This document shows positions 25,499 to 34,975 of a stretch of 64,000 bases of DNA, piece by piece (the first letter of the stretch is position 1; every line of letters starts with the position of its first letter). The notes under the pieces were generated by a model, which was given only the letters and a program-made list of their open reading frames with translations, was not told the DNA's origin and made no database searches. Location of the stretch: the NCBI RefSeq assembly GCF_001598695.1, contig NZ_BCZK01000002.1, positions 248,001-312,000 of the forward strand, read 5' to 3'. The DNA is from Klebsiella oxytoca NBRC 105695 (GTDB taxonomy: Bacteria > Pseudomonadota > Gammaproteobacteria > Enterobacterales > Enterobacteriaceae). A program made the position numbers and the translations under genes.

Positions 25499-25957
25499 AT
25501 GTTAGATAAAATTGATCGTAAGCTGCTTTCTTTACTGCAAACCGACTGCACCCTCTCTTTGCAGGCATTGGCCGATGCCGTTAATCTGACCACCACGCCC
25601 TGCTGGAAGCGGCTGAAGCGGCTGGAAGACGAAGGTATTCTTCGCGGACGCGTCGCGCTGCTGGATGCGGAAAAGGTCGGGCTTGGGCTGACGGCGTTTG
25701 TACTGATTAAGACTCAGCACCACAGTAGCGACTGGTATTGCCGCTTTGTCAGCGAGGTCTCGCAGATGGCGGAAGTCCTCGGCTTCTGGCGTATGGCCGG
25801 CGAGTATGACTATCTGCTGCGGGTCCAGGTGGCGGATATGAAGAACTATGATGATTTTTATAAACGTCTGGTTAACAGCGTGCCGGGACTCTCGGATGTC
25901 ACTTCGAGTTTTGCCATGGAACAGATAAAATACACTACAGCCTTGCCTATTGATTAA
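25499..25957 (+). CDS. decR: Lrp/AsnC-family cysteine-responsive regulator DecR (YbaO)
   Basis: This 152-residue protein has an N-terminal helix-turn-helix (about 4-60: [30 protein letters not shown]) and a C-terminal RAM domain ([21 protein letters not shown] near 100-120). In E. coli DecR activates cysteine detoxification genes; in Salmonella the homologue controls the adjacent cdsH. It is divergent from cdsH here, so that target is likely. GAGG lies six bases before the ATG. mdlA follows 42 bases downstream on the same strand. Confidence 0.94.
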   Translation: MLDKIDRKLLSLLQTDCTLSLQALADAVNLTTTPCWKRLKRLEDEGILRGRVALLDAEKVGLGLTAFVLIKTQHHSSDWYCRFVSEVSQMAEVLGFWRMAGEYDYLLRVQVADMKNYDDFYKRLVNSVPGLSDVTSSFAMEQIKYTTALPID

Positions 25958-25999
25958 CGGCAGCAGCCGCTACGAATTACACACTCAGGATTTAACTGC

Positions 26000-27772
26000 T
26001 TGCGATTATTTGCCCAACTTAGCTGGTATTTCCGCCGGGAGTGGCGCCGTTACCTCGGCGCTATTGCTCTGCTGATTATTATTGCCATCCTGCAACTGGT
26101 GCCACCGAAAGTGGTGGGCATCGTGGTTGACGGCGTAACAAAACAACATTACACCGCGGAAAAGGTGTGGATGTGGATTGGCCTGCTGGTCGTTATTGCG
26201 GTGATGGTCTATCTGCTGCGCTACGTCTGGCGCGTGCTGTTGTTCGGCGCATCGTATCAGCTGGCCGTCGAGCTACGTGAGGATTTCTACCGCCAGCTCA
26301 GCCGCCAGCATCCGGCCTTTTACCTGCGCCACCGTACCGGCGATCTCATCGCTCGCGCAACCAACGACGTGGATCGGGTGGTGTTCGCCGCCGGTGAGGG
26401 GGTGCTGACGCTGGTGGATTCACTGGTGATGGGCTGCGCGGTGCTGATTGTGATGTCGACGCAAATCAGCTGGCAGCTCACTCTGCTGGCGCTGCTGCCG
26501 ATGCCGCTGATGGCGCTGGCGATTAAGCGTAACGGCGATGCATTACACGAGCGTTTTCGCGTCGCTCAGGCGGCCTTCTCCAGCCTCAATGACCGCACCC
26601 AGGAGAGCCTGACCAGCATTCGCATGATCAAAGCTTTTGGTCTTGAAGACCGACAGTCGGCGCAGTTTGCTGCCGACGCTGCGGATACCGGGGCGAAAAA
26701 TATGCGCGTGGCGCGCATTGATGCTCGCTTCGATCCGACGATTTATATCGCTATCGGGACCGCTAACCTGCTGGCTATCGGCGGCGGCAGCTGGATGGTG
26801 ATCCAGGGCAGCCTGACCCTGGGTCAGCTCACCAGCTTTGTGATGTACCTCGGCCTGATGATCTGGCCAATGCTGGCTCTGGCATGGATGTTTAACATCG
26901 TGGAGCGCGGTAGCGCGGCCTACGCGCGCATTCGCACCATGCTGGAGGAGGCGCCGGTAGTGAACGACGGCAGCGAGCCGACGCCGGAAGGGCGCGGTAC
27001 GCTTAGCGTCGCCGTGCGCGAGTTTATCTATCCGCAGGCGAACAAGGCCTCGCTGGAAAAAGTTAACTTTACGCTCCAGCCCGGGCAAATGCTGGGAATT
27101 TGCGGCCCAACCGGCTCCGGTAAGAGCACGATTCTGGCACTGATTCAGCGTCATTTTGACGTTACCGATGGCAATATCCGCTTTCATGACGTTCCCCTGA
27201 CCCGACTGCAGCTGGATAGCTGGCGCGCCAGGCTGGCGGTAGTCAATCAGACGCCGTTCCTGTTCTCCGATACCGTCGCCAGCAATATTGCTCTCGGTAA
27301 ACCGGACGCCACGCAGGAGCAAATCGAACGCGTTGCCCGGCTCGCCAGCGTGCATGAGGATATCCTGCGCCTGCCGCAGGGGTATAACACCGAAGTCGGC
27401 GAGCGCGGCGTTATGCTTTCCGGGGGGCAAAAACAGCGTATTTCCATCGCCCGCGCGCTGCTGCTGGAGGCGGAGATCCTGATCCTGGATGATGCGCTGT
27501 CGGCGGTGGATGGTCGAACGGAGCATCAGATATTGCACAACCTTCGCCAGTGGGGTGAGGGGCGGACGGTAATTATCAGCGCTCATCGCCTGTCGGCGTT
27601 GACCGAGGCCAGCGAAATTCTGGTAATGCAGCATGGGCATGTTGCCCAGCGCGGTCGTCATGAGGCGCTGGCGACGCAGCCGGGCTGGTATCGCGATATG
27701 TACCGTTATCAGCAGCTGGAAGCGGCGCTGGATGATGTTCCGCTGGAAGATGAGGAGGTCGCCGGTGCGTAG
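26000..27772 (+). CDS. mdlA: Multidrug resistance-like ABC exporter subunit MdlA
   Basis: MdlA is a half-transporter with an N-terminal six-helix exporter domain (about 15-300) and a C-terminal ATPase: Walker [10 protein letters not shown] near 370, signature LSGGQKQR near 474 and Walker B ILILDDAL near 494. The start codon is TTG, with AGGA nine bases upstream; the N-terminus [19 protein letters not shown] agrees with E. coli MdlA. It overlaps mdlB by eight bases, which fits a heterodimer. The exported substrate is unknown. It has no C39 peptidase domain. Confidence 0.94.
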   Translation: MRLFAQLSWYFRREWRRYLGAIALLIIIAILQLVPPKVVGIVVDGVTKQHYTAEKVWMWIGLLVVIAVMVYLLRYVWRVLLFGASYQLAVELREDFYRQLSRQHPAFYLRHRTGDLIARATNDVDRVVFAAGEGVLTLVDSLVMGCAVLIVMSTQISWQLTLLALLPMPLMALAIKRNGDALHERFRVAQAAFSSLNDRTQESLTSIRMIKAFGLEDRQSAQFAADAADTGAKNMRVARIDARFDPTIYIAIGTANLLAIGGGSWMVIQGSLTLGQLTSFVMYLGLMIWPMLALAWMFNIVERGSAAYARIRTMLEEAPVVNDGSEPTPEGRGTLSVAVREFIYPQANKASLEKVNFTLQPGQMLGICGPTGSGKSTILALIQRHFDVTDGNIRFHDVPLTRLQLDSWRARLAVVNQTPFLFSDTVASNIALGKPDATQEQIERVARLASVHEDILRLPQGYNTEVGERGVMLSGGQKQRISIARALLLEAEILILDDALSAVDGRTEHQILHNLRQWGEGRTVIISAHRLSALTEASEILVMQHGHVAQRGRHEALATQPGWYRDMYRYQQLEAALDDVPLEDEEVAGA

Positions 27773-29543
27773 TTTTACTGAACTCTGGCCGACATTAAAG
27801 CGCCTGCTGGCCTACGGCTCTCCGTGGCGTAAACCGTTAACGATAGCGGTTGCTATCATGTGGGTCGCGGCGGTGGCGGAGGTGAGCGGCCCGCTGCTGA
27901 TCAGCTACTTTATCGACAATATGGTAGCGAAGAACTCGCTGCCGTTGAAGCTGGTCTGCGGCCTGGCCGCAGCCTACATCGGCCTGCAACTCCTCGCCGC
28001 GGGTCTGCATTACTGCCAGGCGCTGCTGTTTAACCGCGCGGCGGTGGGCGTGGTGCAACAGCTGCGCAGCGACGTCATGGACGCCGCCCTGCGTCAGCCG
28101 CTCAGCGAGTTTGATACCCAGCCGGTCGGGCAGCTCATCTCGCGGGTGACCAACGATACCGAAGTGATTCGCGATCTCTATGTGACCGTCGTGGCTACCG
28201 TCCTGCGTAGCGCGGCTTTGATTGGCGCGATGCTGGTGGCGATGTTCAGCCTTGACTGGCGAATGGCGCTGGTGGCTATTGCTATTTTCCCGGCAGTACT
28301 GATCGTGATGATGATTTATCAACGCTACAGTACGCCCATCGTCAGGCGGGTTCGCGCGTGGCTGGCGGATATCAACGACGGTTTTAATGAAGTGATTAAC
28401 GGAATGGGCGTTATTCAGCAGTTCCGTCAGCAGGCGCGGTTCGGCGAACGGATGCGCGAGGCCAGCTACGCGCACTATCTGGCGCGTATGCAAACTCTGC
28501 GCCTTGATGGTTTCCTGCTGCGCCCGCTGCTGAGCCTGTTCTCTTCATTAATACTCTGTGGTCTGTTGATGCTGTTTGGTTTCAGCAGCAGCGGAACGAT
28601 TGAGGTTGGGGTTCTGTACGCTTTTATTAGCTATCTTGGACGACTAAACGAGCCGCTGATCGAACTGACGACCCAGCAATCAATGCTGCAGCAGGCGGTC
28701 GTCGCGGGCGAGCGCGTTTTCGAACTGATGGACAAACCGCGTCAGGCGTGGGGCGACGATAGCGAACCGTTGCGCAGCGGCTCGATTACTATCGAGCATC
28801 TCTCTTTTGCCTACCGTGACGATAGCCTGGTGTTGCAGGATATCAATCTCGACATACCGTCGCGCAGCTTTGTGGCGCTGGTCGGCCATACCGGGAGCGG
28901 TAAAAGCACCCTGGCCAGCCTGATGATGGGCTACTACCCGTTAACTCAGGGAGAGATTCGCATCGATGGTCGTCCGCTGTCGTCCTTAAGCCACAGCGCG
29001 CTGCGTCAGGGGATTGCGATGGTGCAGCAGGATCCGGTGGTGCTGGCTGACACCTTCTATGCCAACGTTACCCTCGGTCGAGACATCAGCGAAGAGCAGG
29101 TCTGGGAGGCGCTGGAGGCGGTACAGCTGGCGGAGCTGGCCCGTGAAATGGAAAACGGTATTTATACTCAGTTGGGCGAGCAGGGGAACAATCTCTCCGT
29201 TGGGCAGAAACAGCTGCTTGCGCTGGCGCGGGTGCTTGTCGATACGCCGCAGGTGCTGATACTTGATGAGGCGACGGCTAATATTGATTCTGGCACCGAA
29301 CAGGCGATTCAGCAGGCGCTTGTACGGGTGCGCGAGCATACGACGCTGGTGGTCATTGCGCACCGCTTATCGACTATCGTTGAGGCTGACACGATCCTGG
29401 TGCTGCATCGGGGGCAGGCCGTCGAGCGCGGCAACCATCAGCAGCTGCTGGCGGCCAAAGGCCGCTACTGGCAGATGTATCAGCTGCAGCTGGCGGGTGA
29501 AGAACTGGCCGCCAGCTCGCAGGAAGAGTCGCTTATCGCCTGA
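27765..29543 (+). CDS. mdlB: Multidrug resistance-like ABC exporter subunit MdlB
   Basis: This partner half-transporter has 592 residues and the same domain order: exporter membrane domain (about 20-305), then ATPase with Walker [10 protein letters not shown] near 375, signature LSVGQKQL near 480 and Walker B VLILDEAT. The start is GTG at 27765 ([18 protein letters not shown]), inside the mdlA stop region and preceded by GAGGAGG, as expected for coupling. A longer in-frame ATG reading from 27633 would translate mdlA DNA out of frame and is rejected. Confidence 0.94.
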   Translation: MRSFTELWPTLKRLLAYGSPWRKPLTIAVAIMWVAAVAEVSGPLLISYFIDNMVAKNSLPLKLVCGLAAAYIGLQLLAAGLHYCQALLFNRAAVGVVQQLRSDVMDAALRQPLSEFDTQPVGQLISRVTNDTEVIRDLYVTVVATVLRSAALIGAMLVAMFSLDWRMALVAIAIFPAVLIVMMIYQRYSTPIVRRVRAWLADINDGFNEVINGMGVIQQFRQQARFGERMREASYAHYLARMQTLRLDGFLLRPLLSLFSSLILCGLLMLFGFSSSGTIEVGVLYAFISYLGRLNEPLIELTTQQSMLQQAVVAGERVFELMDKPRQAWGDDSEPLRSGSITIEHLSFAYRDDSLVLQDINLDIPSRSFVALVGHTGSGKSTLASLMMGYYPLTQGEIRIDGRPLSSLSHSALRQGIAMVQQDPVVLADTFYANVTLGRDISEEQVWEALEAVQLAELAREMENGIYTQLGEQGNNLSVGQKQLLALARVLVDTPQVLILDEATANIDSGTEQAIQQALVRVREHTTLVVIAHRLSTIVEADTILVLHRGQAVERGNHQQLLAAKGRYWQMYQLQLAGEELAASSQEESLIA

Positions 29544-29606
29544 TGCACCATAAACAGGCAGCTTCTGCTTTGCGGTTTCCGGTGGTGCAAAAACGTCACA
29601 GAATGC

Positions 29607-29621
29607 GCACTGAAATGGTGC
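29607..29621. promoter_or_regulatory. NtrC binding site upstream of glnK
   Basis: GCACTGAAATGGTGC fits the NtrC pattern GCAC-N7-GTGC exactly, about 110 bases upstream of the glnK sigma-54 promoter. Half-sites GCAC at 29545 and GGTGGTGCAA at 29581 may form weaker neighbours. Confidence 0.75.
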
Positions 29622-29684
29622 ATTTTAAGGCTAAAGCGGCTTTTTTCCGCTTCGTTTCCGCCTGATTCTTCTTTTTCCTCCTCA

Positions 29685-29712
29685 AAAAGGGCCGCCTGGC
29701 GGCCCTTTTTCA
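29685..29712 (+). terminator. Terminator after mdlB
   Basis: AAAAAGGGCCGCC-tg-GGCGGCCCTTTTTC is a long GC stem with a U-run, separating mdlB from glnK. Confidence 0.9.
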
Positions 29713-29715
29713 TTT

Positions 29716-29732
29716 CTGGCATAGCCCTTGCT
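29716..29732 (+). promoter_or_regulatory. Sigma-54 promoter of glnK-amtB
   Basis: CTGGCATAGCCCTTGCT has the GG (-24) and GC (-12) elements at the correct spacing of the sigma-54 consensus TGGCAC-N5-TTGC. With the NtrC site upstream, this predicts induction under nitrogen limitation. Confidence 0.85.
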
Positions 29733-29786
29733 TTATTAGATTCGTGTTAGCTGCGGCCATTACCGAATTCTGACTGGAGGGGACTT

Positions 29787-30125
29787 ATGAAGCTGGTTAC
29801 CGTGGTAATCAAACCATTCAAACTGGAAGACGTGCGTGAAGCATTATCTTCAATGGGGATTCAGGGCCTGACGGTCACTGAGGTTAAAGGGTTCGGCCGT
29901 CAGAAAGGCCACGCGGAGCTCTATCGCGGCGCCGAATATAGCGTCAATTTTCTGCCGAAAGTGAAGATTGACGTCGCGATTGCCGACGATCAGCTGGATG
30001 AAGTCGTCGATGTCATCAGTAAAGCGGCTTACACCGGAAAGATTGGCGACGGCAAAATTTTTGTCGCCGAGCTGCAGCGCGTCATTCGCATCCGTACCGG
30101 CGAATCTGACGAAGCGGCACTGTAA
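29787..30125 (+). CDS. glnK: Nitrogen regulatory PII-type protein GlnK
   Basis: GlnK is a 112-residue trimeric PII protein that binds ATP/ADP and 2-oxoglutarate and blocks AmtB when nitrogen is plentiful. The T-loop KGHAELYRGAEYSVNFLPK contains the uridylylated Tyr51, and the C-terminal PII signature TGKIGDGKIFV is intact. GGAGG lies upstream of the ATG. amtB follows after 33 bases in the same sigma-54-driven operon. Confidence 0.97.
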   Translation: MKLVTVVIKPFKLEDVREALSSMGIQGLTVTEVKGFGRQKGHAELYRGAEYSVNFLPKVKIDVAIADDQLDEVVDVISKAAYTGKIGDGKIFVAELQRVIRIRTGESDEAAL

Positions 30126-30158
30126 CTTTCAGACCACACAGTGATGGGGAACGAAACA

Positions 30159-31445
30159 ATGAAGATAGCAACAATGAAGACAGGTCTGGGAGCGCTGGCT
30201 CTTCTTCCGGGGCTGGCGATGGCCGCACCGGCGGTAGCGGATAAAGCCGACAACGCCTTTATGATGATTTGCACCGCGCTGGTGCTGTTTATGACCATTC
30301 CGGGCATCGCGCTGTTCTACGGCGGGCTAATCCGCGGTAAAAACGTTCTTTCCATGCTGACGCAGGTTATCGTCACCTTTGCACTGGTCTGCGTGCTGTG
30401 GGTGGTTTATGGCTACACGCTGGCTTTCGGTACCGGCGGCAGCTTCTTCGGCAACTTCGACTGGGTGCTGCTGAAGAATATTGAGCTGAAAGCGCTGATG
30501 GGCAGCTTCTATCAATACATCCACGTTGCCTTCCAGGGCTCGTTTGCCTGTATCACCGTCGGCCTGATCGTCGGCGCGCTGGCGGAACGTATTCGTTTCT
30601 CAGCGGTACTGATTTTTGTTGTGGTATGGATGACGCTTTCTTATATCCCGATCGCCCATATGGTATGGGGCGGTGGTCTGCTGGCTACCCACGGCGCGCT
30701 TGATTTCGCCGGCGGAACGGTTGTACACATTAACGCCGCGGTTGCCGGGCTGGTGGGCGCTTATATGATGGGTAAACGCGTGGGCTTTGGTAAAGAAGCG
30801 TTCAAACCGCATAATCTGCCGATGGTATTCACCGGCACCGCTATCCTCTACGTTGGCTGGTTTGGCTTTAACGCGGGTTCAGCCAGCGCGGCGAACGAAA
30901 TTGCCGGTCTGGCTTTCGTTAACACCGTGGTTGCCACAGCGGCGGCTATCCTGGCGTGGACCTTCGGCGAGTGGGCAACCCGCGGCAAGCCGTCTCTGCT
31001 GGGCGCCTGTTCAGGGGCGATTGCCGGTCTGGTCGGCATCACTCCGGCCTGTGGTTACATCGGCGTCGGCGGGTCTCTGATCGTGGGGATTGCCGCGGGT
31101 CTGGCGGGTCTGTGGGGTGTCACCGTACTGAAGCGCTGGCTGCGCGTTGATGACCCGTGCGATGTGTTTGGCGTCCACGGTGTCTGCGGTATCGTCGGAT
31201 GCATCCTGACCGGTATCTTCGCCGCGACTTCTCTGGGCGGCGTCGGTTATGCGGAAGGCGTGACCATGGGCCACCAGGTTCTGGTACAGCTGGAAAGTAT
31301 CGGTATCACCATCGTCTGGTCCGGCGTGGTCGCCTTTATTGGTTACAAAGTCGCCGATATGACCGTTGGCCTGCGCGTACCGGAAGATCAAGAGCGTGAA
31401 GGTCTGGACGTCAACAGCCACGGCGAAAACGCCTACAACGCCTGA
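30159..31445 (+). CDS. amtB: Ammonium channel AmtB
   Basis: AmtB is a trimeric inner-membrane ammonium transporter. The 428 residues equal E. coli AmtB, with a cleaved signal peptide (MKIATMKTGLGALALLPGLAMA) and 11 membrane helices. The Amt signature DFAGGTVVHINAAVAGLVGA (about 182-201) holds the first pore histidine, and VFGVHGVCGIVG holds the second. The start at 30159 matches the family. Its cytosolic C-terminal tail, ending EGLDVNSHGENAYNA, is the GlnK-responsive region. Confidence 0.97.
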   Translation: MKIATMKTGLGALALLPGLAMAAPAVADKADNAFMMICTALVLFMTIPGIALFYGGLIRGKNVLSMLTQVIVTFALVCVLWVVYGYTLAFGTGGSFFGNFDWVLLKNIELKALMGSFYQYIHVAFQGSFACITVGLIVGALAERIRFSAVLIFVVVWMTLSYIPIAHMVWGGGLLATHGALDFAGGTVVHINAAVAGLVGAYMMGKRVGFGKEAFKPHNLPMVFTGTAILYVGWFGFNAGSASAANEIAGLAFVNTVVATAAAILAWTFGEWATRGKPSLLGACSGAIAGLVGITPACGYIGVGGSLIVGIAAGLAGLWGVTVLKRWLRVDDPCDVFGVHGVCGIVGCILTGIFAATSLGGVGYAEGVTMGHQVLVQLESIGITIVWSGVVAFIGYKVADMTVGLRVPEDQEREGLDVNSHGENAYNA

Positions 31446-31467
31446 TTCATCGTTACCTTGTTAATCG

Positions 31468-31496
31468 TAAAAGCGGAGCCAGGCTCCGCTTTTTGC
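31468..31496 (+). terminator. Terminator after amtB
   Basis: AAAAGCGGAGCC-a-GGCTCCGCTTTTTG, a strong hairpin with U-run; its A-run on the other side may let it serve the converging gene as well. Confidence 0.85.
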
Positions 31497-31500
31497 ATGG

Positions 31501-32241
31501 TTAGCTAATCGATTGGATCCAGGGCAATAGCGTTGAGACCCAAAGCCAGGAGAGGGGCATGACGATGATCAGACCTGGCAGTAAATTGGCGACCGGGAAT
31601 GATTTAATACCGCAAATTCTCAAACCCGTCACAAACATAATAAATCCGCCTAACCCGGAGAAATCAGCAACCATATCAGGCGTTAGCATTGGCATTATTG
31701 ATTGCCCGATTAAGAGCAGAATCATTTGGACGATAAATTGCGGGATCGCGATAGTGGCGACCGAAAGACCAAGCAGGGTGGCAAAAATACCGGCAGTCAG
31801 GATATCGAGAAATGATTTAGTTAACAGTATCGATATGTCGCCGGTTATTCCTTCCTGCATAGCGCCAAAGATGCCCGTTCCCGAAGCCACGAAGAGCACC
31901 AGAATTCCAACGAATTTGTCGAGATACTCCTCTTGCGATAACGTGCTGCCGCTTTTCTGTGGGGCAATTTTATCAATGATAAAACGTAGTTTTGATGCGC
32001 CACGGCCAATGTTTCTCTCGATAGAAAATATTTCACCGATAATTGCGCCGAAGAGTAACTAGGCGACAACAACGGGTAGTGCATGTAATTTGATAATAAC
32101 CGTAATCCCCATTCCCATGGAGGCTGCGCCAAAAGTCAGAGGCAGCGCGGTACGGAATTTATCACTTAATCGATCCCCAATTAAGCCGCCGACGATCCCG
32201 CCGATAAGCGTTGAAGTAGAGTTAATGATTGGCCCAATCAT
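31501..32241 (-). pseudogene. DUF554 (YqgA-like) membrane protein gene with one in-frame amber stop
   Basis: Reading 246 codons from the ATG at 32241 gives a full DUF554 protein: MIGPIINSTSTLIGGIVGGLIGDRL at the start, VASGTGIFGAMQEGITGD in the middle, GLRICGIKSFPVANLLPGL near the end, and six or seven hydrophobic segments. Codon 61 is TAG at 32059-32061, in the middle of a membrane segment, and the frame stays open on both sides with family-like sequence (LLFGAIIGEIFSIERNIG). No frameshift is seen. AAGGA precedes the ATG. It lies downstream of the gallate-decarboxylase-like gene on the same strand, so it may have been a transporter or accessory protein for that unit. Sequencing error, decay or amber suppression are the options. 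Confidence 0.85.
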
Positions 32242-32299
32242 TGTTTTTCCTTGTTAGTATTTGCTAAATATCGCTTGCTGTTGTCGGACCGCAAACGCA

Positions 32300-32346
32300 C
32301 TCACTTTCCGGCAGGTTTTGCGGATTGCGAACCTGCCAAAAGTGAG
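32300..32346. repeat. Large hairpin between the decarboxylase and DUF554 genes
   Basis: CTCACTTTCCGGCAGGTT and AACCTGCCAAAAGTGAG are complementary except for a small bulge and enclose 12 bases. It begins at the stop of the upstream gene and has no U-tract, so it looks like an intercistronic RNA-stability or attenuation element. Confidence 0.55.
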
Positions 32347-32349
32347 CGA

Positions 32350-33834
32350 CTATTTTTTGAAGCCGGGAATAAAGCGATTGACATCCACTTCAAGGAATTT
32401 GCTGCGCTGAAAATTCTCTTTCAGGTTCCAGGGAACGGTACAGTCAAAAATTGTTTTACAGGCGATTCCGTGGCCGAGTATTGACGGGCTGAATGCTGGG
32501 TCGGATGAAGGATCGAGCGGGTGACAGCGTACTCCGGGAATAAAAATAGTACTGACATCCCCCTGGTAACGCGTTGTCATTGCCCACATCACATCGTTAA
32601 TATCAAATACATCCACATCCTCATCAACCAACATGACATGCTTCAATTCTGAGAAAGCTGAAAATGCGAGAAGTGCGGCTTGACGCTGCCTGCCCTCATC
32701 TGCTGGTCCGCGTTTTTTTACCTGTAAAACGGCGAGATACTTGCCCGTGCCCGGCGAGGGGCAATGAACGTTCTGCACGAAGCCGGGCAGTGCCTTTTCA
32801 ACCATTTGTAAAATACTGGCTTCCGTTGGGATACCGGCCAGATTGGTGTGCTCATCGCTTGGCCCGATGCAGGTTTGCAGGATTGGATGACGGCGATGAG
32901 TAATGGCTTTGACTTTGATGACCGGCACCTGCGCCTGGGCGCTGCCGGTATAGCCAGGAAACTCTGGCATGGCTTTACCTGTATCAGTGTTCTGATCTTC
33001 ACGGACCCTTACGTCAGGCAAGAGCTCGCCTTCGATGACGACTTCGGCATTAGCGATAGCCAGTGCATTCACGCTGACACAATCGGTGAGTTCTACTGCC
33101 TGGTTGCGCAAGATACCGGCAATTGATAGCTCGTCAAAACCTAAAGGCGTTGTCGGGGGCTCGAAGCAGGCACCGATTTCAATTGCCGGATCGACGCCAA
33201 TACTAATGGAGATAGGCAGGGCTTTTCCGGCGGCTTCCGCTTTCTGGCGAAAAGTATCAAGGTGGCGTCCCGGAACGAAATACATTGAGATTTCATCTTT
33301 GCTCTGGACGCACAAGCGATGGATCGTGACGTCATGCTCGCCAGTTTCTGGATCGGCGGCGTAGCACATGCCCAGCGTAAAGTACGGGCCAGCATCTTCC
33401 GGGGTATTAGTTGGCGCGGGCAAGATTTTCAGGATATCAAAGTCAGGATCGGTCGCCAGGTGGATAACTTCCTGACATACGGCCTGGTCGCGTGGAATAA
33501 CAATCGGCGCAATAGGATTGGCGACGGAATCTTTAAGCATAAAAGCCAGGTTTTCAGGCGTGGTGCCAAAAAGGCGGGCGACGCGCTTGCGCGAGCAAAG
33601 CAAGCCGATCAAGACTTTGACATCATCGTATCCTTTGACTTTGTTAAAAATCATGGCCGGGCCAACTCGTGTGGGGCGCTGAACGGTGCCATGTGCGCCG
33701 ACGTAGCGATATACGCCAGATAATTCTGCGATTGGATCAACGGGTTCATCGGTATAGATCAGTTCATCATCGTAGTGGCTTAATACAGCCAATGCGGAAC
33801 GCAGATCGGTCACTTTTTGCTGTTCCTTAACCAT
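32350..33834 (-). CDS. lpdC: UbiD-family decarboxylase, gallate decarboxylase LpdC-like
   Basis: UbiD enzymes decarboxylate aromatic or alpha,beta-unsaturated acids with a prenylated flavin. This 494-residue protein resembles Lactobacillus gallate/protocatechuate decarboxylase LpdC through its whole length: AELSGVYRYVGAHGTVQRPT (about 37-56), APTNTPEDAGPY (139-150), EPPTTPLGFDEL, NTDTGKAMPEFPGY near 290 with an acidic active-site residue, AGIPTEASILQMV, and VDEDVDVFDINDVMWAM near 405. The expected product from gallate would be pyrogallol. AGGAG precedes the ATG. It is divergent from a LysR regulator. The UbiX-type flavin prenyltransferase it needs is not in the window. The gallate assignment is by similarity. 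Confidence 0.82.
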   Translation of the reverse strand: MVKEQQKVTDLRSALAVLSHYDDELIYTDEPVDPIAELSGVYRYVGAHGTVQRPTRVGPAMIFNKVKGYDDVKVLIGLLCSRKRVARLFGTTPENLAFMLKDSVANPIAPIVIPRDQAVCQEVIHLATDPDFDILKILPAPTNTPEDAGPYFTLGMCYAADPETGEHDVTIHRLCVQSKDEISMYFVPGRHLDTFRQKAEAAGKALPISISIGVDPAIEIGACFEPPTTPLGFDELSIAGILRNQAVELTDCVSVNALAIANAEVVIEGELLPDVRVREDQNTDTGKAMPEFPGYTGSAQAQVPVIKVKAITHRRHPILQTCIGPSDEHTNLAGIPTEASILQMVEKALPGFVQNVHCPSPGTGKYLAVLQVKKRGPADEGRQRQAALLAFSAFSELKHVMLVDEDVDVFDINDVMWAMTTRYQGDVSTIFIPGVRCHPLDPSSDPAFSPSILGHGIACKTIFDCTVPWNLKENFQRSKFLEVDVNRFIPGFKK

Positions 33835-34005
33835 TAAATTCTCCTTTAAGTATTACTAAACGATGATAGCGGCGGCTATATAGCGCCGACCCTGATTTTT
33901 AATCATCGTGACAGGCTTAATTTTCGATAAATAGAAATAAGAGTCCAATAACATTACCTATTGTTTTAATAAGGACCTATTATTAGTGACTTCAAGGAGG
34001 ACGCT

Positions 34006-34932
34006 ATGGATTATCGGCAACTACATGCCTTTGTGGTTCTGGCTGAAGAGCTGCATTTTGGGCAGGCGGCGTTGAGGCTGAACGTGACGCAGCCTGCGCT
34101 CACGCAGCAGATTAAAAACTTTGAGAACGCGCTCGGCATAATGCTGTTTGTTCGCGATCGGCGTCATGTTTCACTGACCGCGGAGGGACTATTTTTGCTT
34201 GACGAAGCGCGGATTATTCTGGGCCACTGCGACAGGTTTCTTGAAAGTGTAAACAGTTTGCGTCGCGGGCATCAAGGGCAGTTAAAAGTGGGTTATGTTG
34301 GCTCATCTATTCTCGATCCGGCATTAACTTTGTTAATAAAAAATTACCGATATAAGAAACCCGAGACCGATCTGATAATTGAAGAACATAACGCACATGA
34401 TTTATTAACATTATTATTGGATAAACGGTTGGATATTGCTTTTGTTCGCTCACCGATACCGCAATATGAACAGCTGGAATATATGAATATCGCTACTCGT
34501 TCACTTATTGCCGTCTTGCCGCGTAATCATGAACTGGGCAATCGCCGAAAAATTTCTCTGGCATCGCTGCGCGAAGAGCAATTTTTTGTGCAAAAGGATC
34601 CCTACGGCGTAGGGCTAGGCTGGTCGGCGGTTAGCGCCTGCCGGGAGGCCGGGTTCACTCCTCAGAAAATTCAGTATACGCGTGATGTTTCGGTAGCTAT
34701 CGGTTTAGTGTCAATGGGCATGGGCGTTGCGCTGGTGCCTGAAACGCAGAGCTCTGTACTCATGCCGGACGTGAGCTACTGTCTGCTGGAAGAAGCGTAT
34801 GCAACAACCACCTTAACCTTGTGCTGGCGGCGGCATACTCAAAATAACCTTTTACGCGGATTTATAAACTATACCCGGGACCTTACCGGCCGCCAGCAGT
34901 ACCAGTCAGCGCAATGTACGGCGGACCAGTAA
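34006..34932 (+). CDS. LysR-family regulator of the decarboxylase unit
   Basis: This 308-residue LysR protein has an N-terminal winged helix-turn-helix (MDYRQLHAFVVLAEELHFGQAALRLNVTQPALTQQI, 1-36) and a periplasmic-binding-like effector domain from about residue 90. AGGAGG lies before the ATG. It is divergent from the LpdC-like gene across 171 AT-rich bases that hold repeated CCWATTA/TAATAGG-like stretches, the usual LysR arrangement for an aromatic-acid-responsive activator of the adjacent gene. The effector is unproven. Confidence 0.88.
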   Translation: MDYRQLHAFVVLAEELHFGQAALRLNVTQPALTQQIKNFENALGIMLFVRDRRHVSLTAEGLFLLDEARIILGHCDRFLESVNSLRRGHQGQLKVGYVGSSILDPALTLLIKNYRYKKPETDLIIEEHNAHDLLTLLLDKRLDIAFVRSPIPQYEQLEYMNIATRSLIAVLPRNHELGNRRKISLASLREEQFFVQKDPYGVGLGWSAVSACREAGFTPQKIQYTRDVSVAIGLVSMGMGVALVPETQSSVLMPDVSYCLLEEAYATTTLTLCWRRHTQNNLLRGFINYTRDLTGRQQYQSAQCTADQ

Positions 34933-34975
34933 GCTGGCGGTTTACGCTAAGCCTGGCGCTTACCGGCGGAAGCGC

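Noticed and set aside
26543-27661. 372-codon open frame on the minus strand
   Set aside because: It lies entirely antisense to mdlA, whose protein family match is complete; the open frame is a by-product of GC-rich codon use.
27633-27764. N-terminal extension of MdlB
   Set aside because: The extension translates the end of mdlA out of frame; the GTG at 27765 with GAGGAGG upstream gives the conserved N-terminus.
26000-29543. MdlAB as the exporter of the double-glycine-leader peptide at 1879-2211
   Set aside because: Neither subunit has an N-terminal C39 peptidase domain, the pair is 24 kb away, and both are conserved in E. coli, which lacks the peptide.
31845-32132. Separate 95-codon minus-strand gene within the DUF554 region
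   Set aside because: It is in a different frame from the DUF554 translation, which continues family-like on both sides of the amber codon.
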